Positions 5,707-6,017 of a stretch of DNA of 6,017 nucleotides are shown here, piece after piece; position 1 is the stretch's first letter; the number at the start of each line of letters is the position of its first letter. A program made the position numbers and the translations under genes. Origin of the DNA: Helicobacteraceae bacterium UBA6016 (GTDB taxonomy: Bacteria > Campylobacterota > Campylobacteria > Campylobacterales > UBA6016); NCBI GenBank assembly GCA_002428055.1, contig DIZY01000032.1, forward strand, positions 1 through 6,017. The letters are read 5' to 3'. The notes under the pieces were generated by a model that saw nothing but the letters and a program-made list of their open reading frames with translations, searched no databases and was not told the DNA's origin.

Positions 5707-5952
5707 GTAAACACAAATTACGGGCGTGTCGCTTTTCCCTCTCGTCGTCTGAGGGCTTAGGGGCATAACACTTCGACGAATAGCCAAGAAAGCTCAGGGC
5801 TGGTAATTTTGGTGAAACTTTAGCCTGTCTGCAAGGGTCTGGCTTCGTGCGTATGAGCCTCTGCGCAGACTAACAAATCAATCGTACTACACATGTAGAA
5901 GCTGAGATGGAGAGGGTTTTGGACGCGGGTTCGATTCCCGCCACCTCCACCA

Positions 5953-6017
5953 CATACAACCACACTTTCAAAACCTCAAAAAACAGAAAAAATGTCGTAA
6001 AATCAGAGACAAAAAAA
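5953..6017. other. A-rich 3' flank of ssrA with no supported gene
   Basis: The 65 bases after the tmRNA CCA are A-rich and contain no convincing hairpin terminator on the + strand and no supported coding start. The ssrA transcript must end or be trimmed here or beyond the window. Confidence 0.5.

Larger units (their letters stand above)
5573..5952 (+). ncRNA. ssrA: tmRNA (transfer-messenger RNA), one-piece
   Basis: tmRNA with SmpB rescues ribosomes stalled on broken mRNAs and adds a degradation tag. The ends form the tRNA-like acceptor: GGGGGTG (5573-5579) pairs with CACCTCC (5942-5948) with one G-U, followed by an encoded ACCA ending at 5952. The T arm is GCGGG-TTCGATT-CCCGC (5925-5941). 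The 5' part carries the conserved GACTTGGCTTCGACAGGA. The tag reading frame starts at GCA 5662 and runs for 14 codons to TAA 5704-5706, encoding ANNASFRPAAALAA, whose ANN start and AA end resemble the C. jejuni tag. Length is 380 nt. The segment between the tag and the T arm should hold the pseudoknots. Both tRNA-like halves are contiguous, so it is not the permuted two-piece form. Confidence 0.97.

Noticed and set aside
5998..6003. TAAAAT as a -10 box for a gene beyond the window
   Set aside because: It lies in a generally A-rich stretch with no supporting element, and no downstream gene is visible.
5993..6011. TGTC...GACA inverted repeat next to A tracts, considered as a terminator for a minus-strand gene
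   Set aside because: The stem is only 4 bp with an 11-nt loop, too weak to support a terminator, and no minus-strand gene is visible.
1..6017. CRISPR arrays, insertion sequences, tRNA genes, integrase sites
   Set aside because: No spaced repeats, transposase frames, terminal inverted repeats or ordinary tRNA structures were found; the only tRNA-like element is the tmRNA.

Overview
This window holds the downstream part of a molybdenum-nitrogenase (nif) accessory operon, followed by a terminator, a small Hpt-domain signalling gene and a complete tmRNA gene (ssrA). All recognised genes are on the + strand. The organism is most likely a diazotrophic member of the Campylobacterota (Epsilonproteobacteria), of the Sulfurimonas/Sulfuricurvum kind. 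That placement is inference. It rests on the one-piece tmRNA, whose tag-entry context (AATTAAAT then GCAAACAAT) and tag start (ANN) resemble the Campylobacter jejuni tmRNA as I recall it, on TATAAT-like promoters without a clear -35 box, and on the style of the nif proteins. No marker seen here fixes the genus.

Positions 1-5069 form one tightly packed operon: nifE (5' end cut by the window), nifN, nifX, a NifX-associated DUF269 gene, a 2x[4Fe-4S] ferredoxin of the nif-specific FdxB type, a divergent P-II family protein, nifW, nifZ and two tandem [2Fe-2S] ferredoxins. Spacing runs from a 41-nt overlap (nifW/nifZ) to a 19-nt gap, and nearly every start has a purine-rich Shine-Dalgarno sequence. 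No internal promoter or sigma-54 site was seen, so transcription presumably begins upstream of the window.

The genes fit one task, which is building and protecting the nitrogenase cofactor and feeding it electrons. NifE and NifN form the scaffold on which the FeMo-cofactor precursor matures. NifX and the DUF269 protein handle cofactor intermediates. NifW and NifZ assist maturation of the MoFe protein. Three ferredoxins could supply electrons for cofactor assembly or nitrogenase. The P-II-like protein is a plausible nitrogen-status or nucleotide sensor, but its T-loop is short and lacks the uridylylated tyrosine.

Positions 5070-5144 carry a hairpin terminator and then a TATAAAAT promoter that nearly touches the ATG of the Hpt gene, suggesting a leaderless mRNA. 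The TATAAT of the ssrA promoter overlaps the Hpt stop codon. The tmRNA (5573-5952) encodes the 14-residue tag ANNASFRPAAALAA. An out-of-frame duplicate of its first nine bases lies just upstream. The last 65 bases are A-rich and contain no gene I can support.

No wholly new system is evident. The points most worth checking are the P-II-like protein, the Cys-tailed NifW overlapping nifZ, the extra-Cys ferredoxin, and the duplicated tag entry in ssrA.
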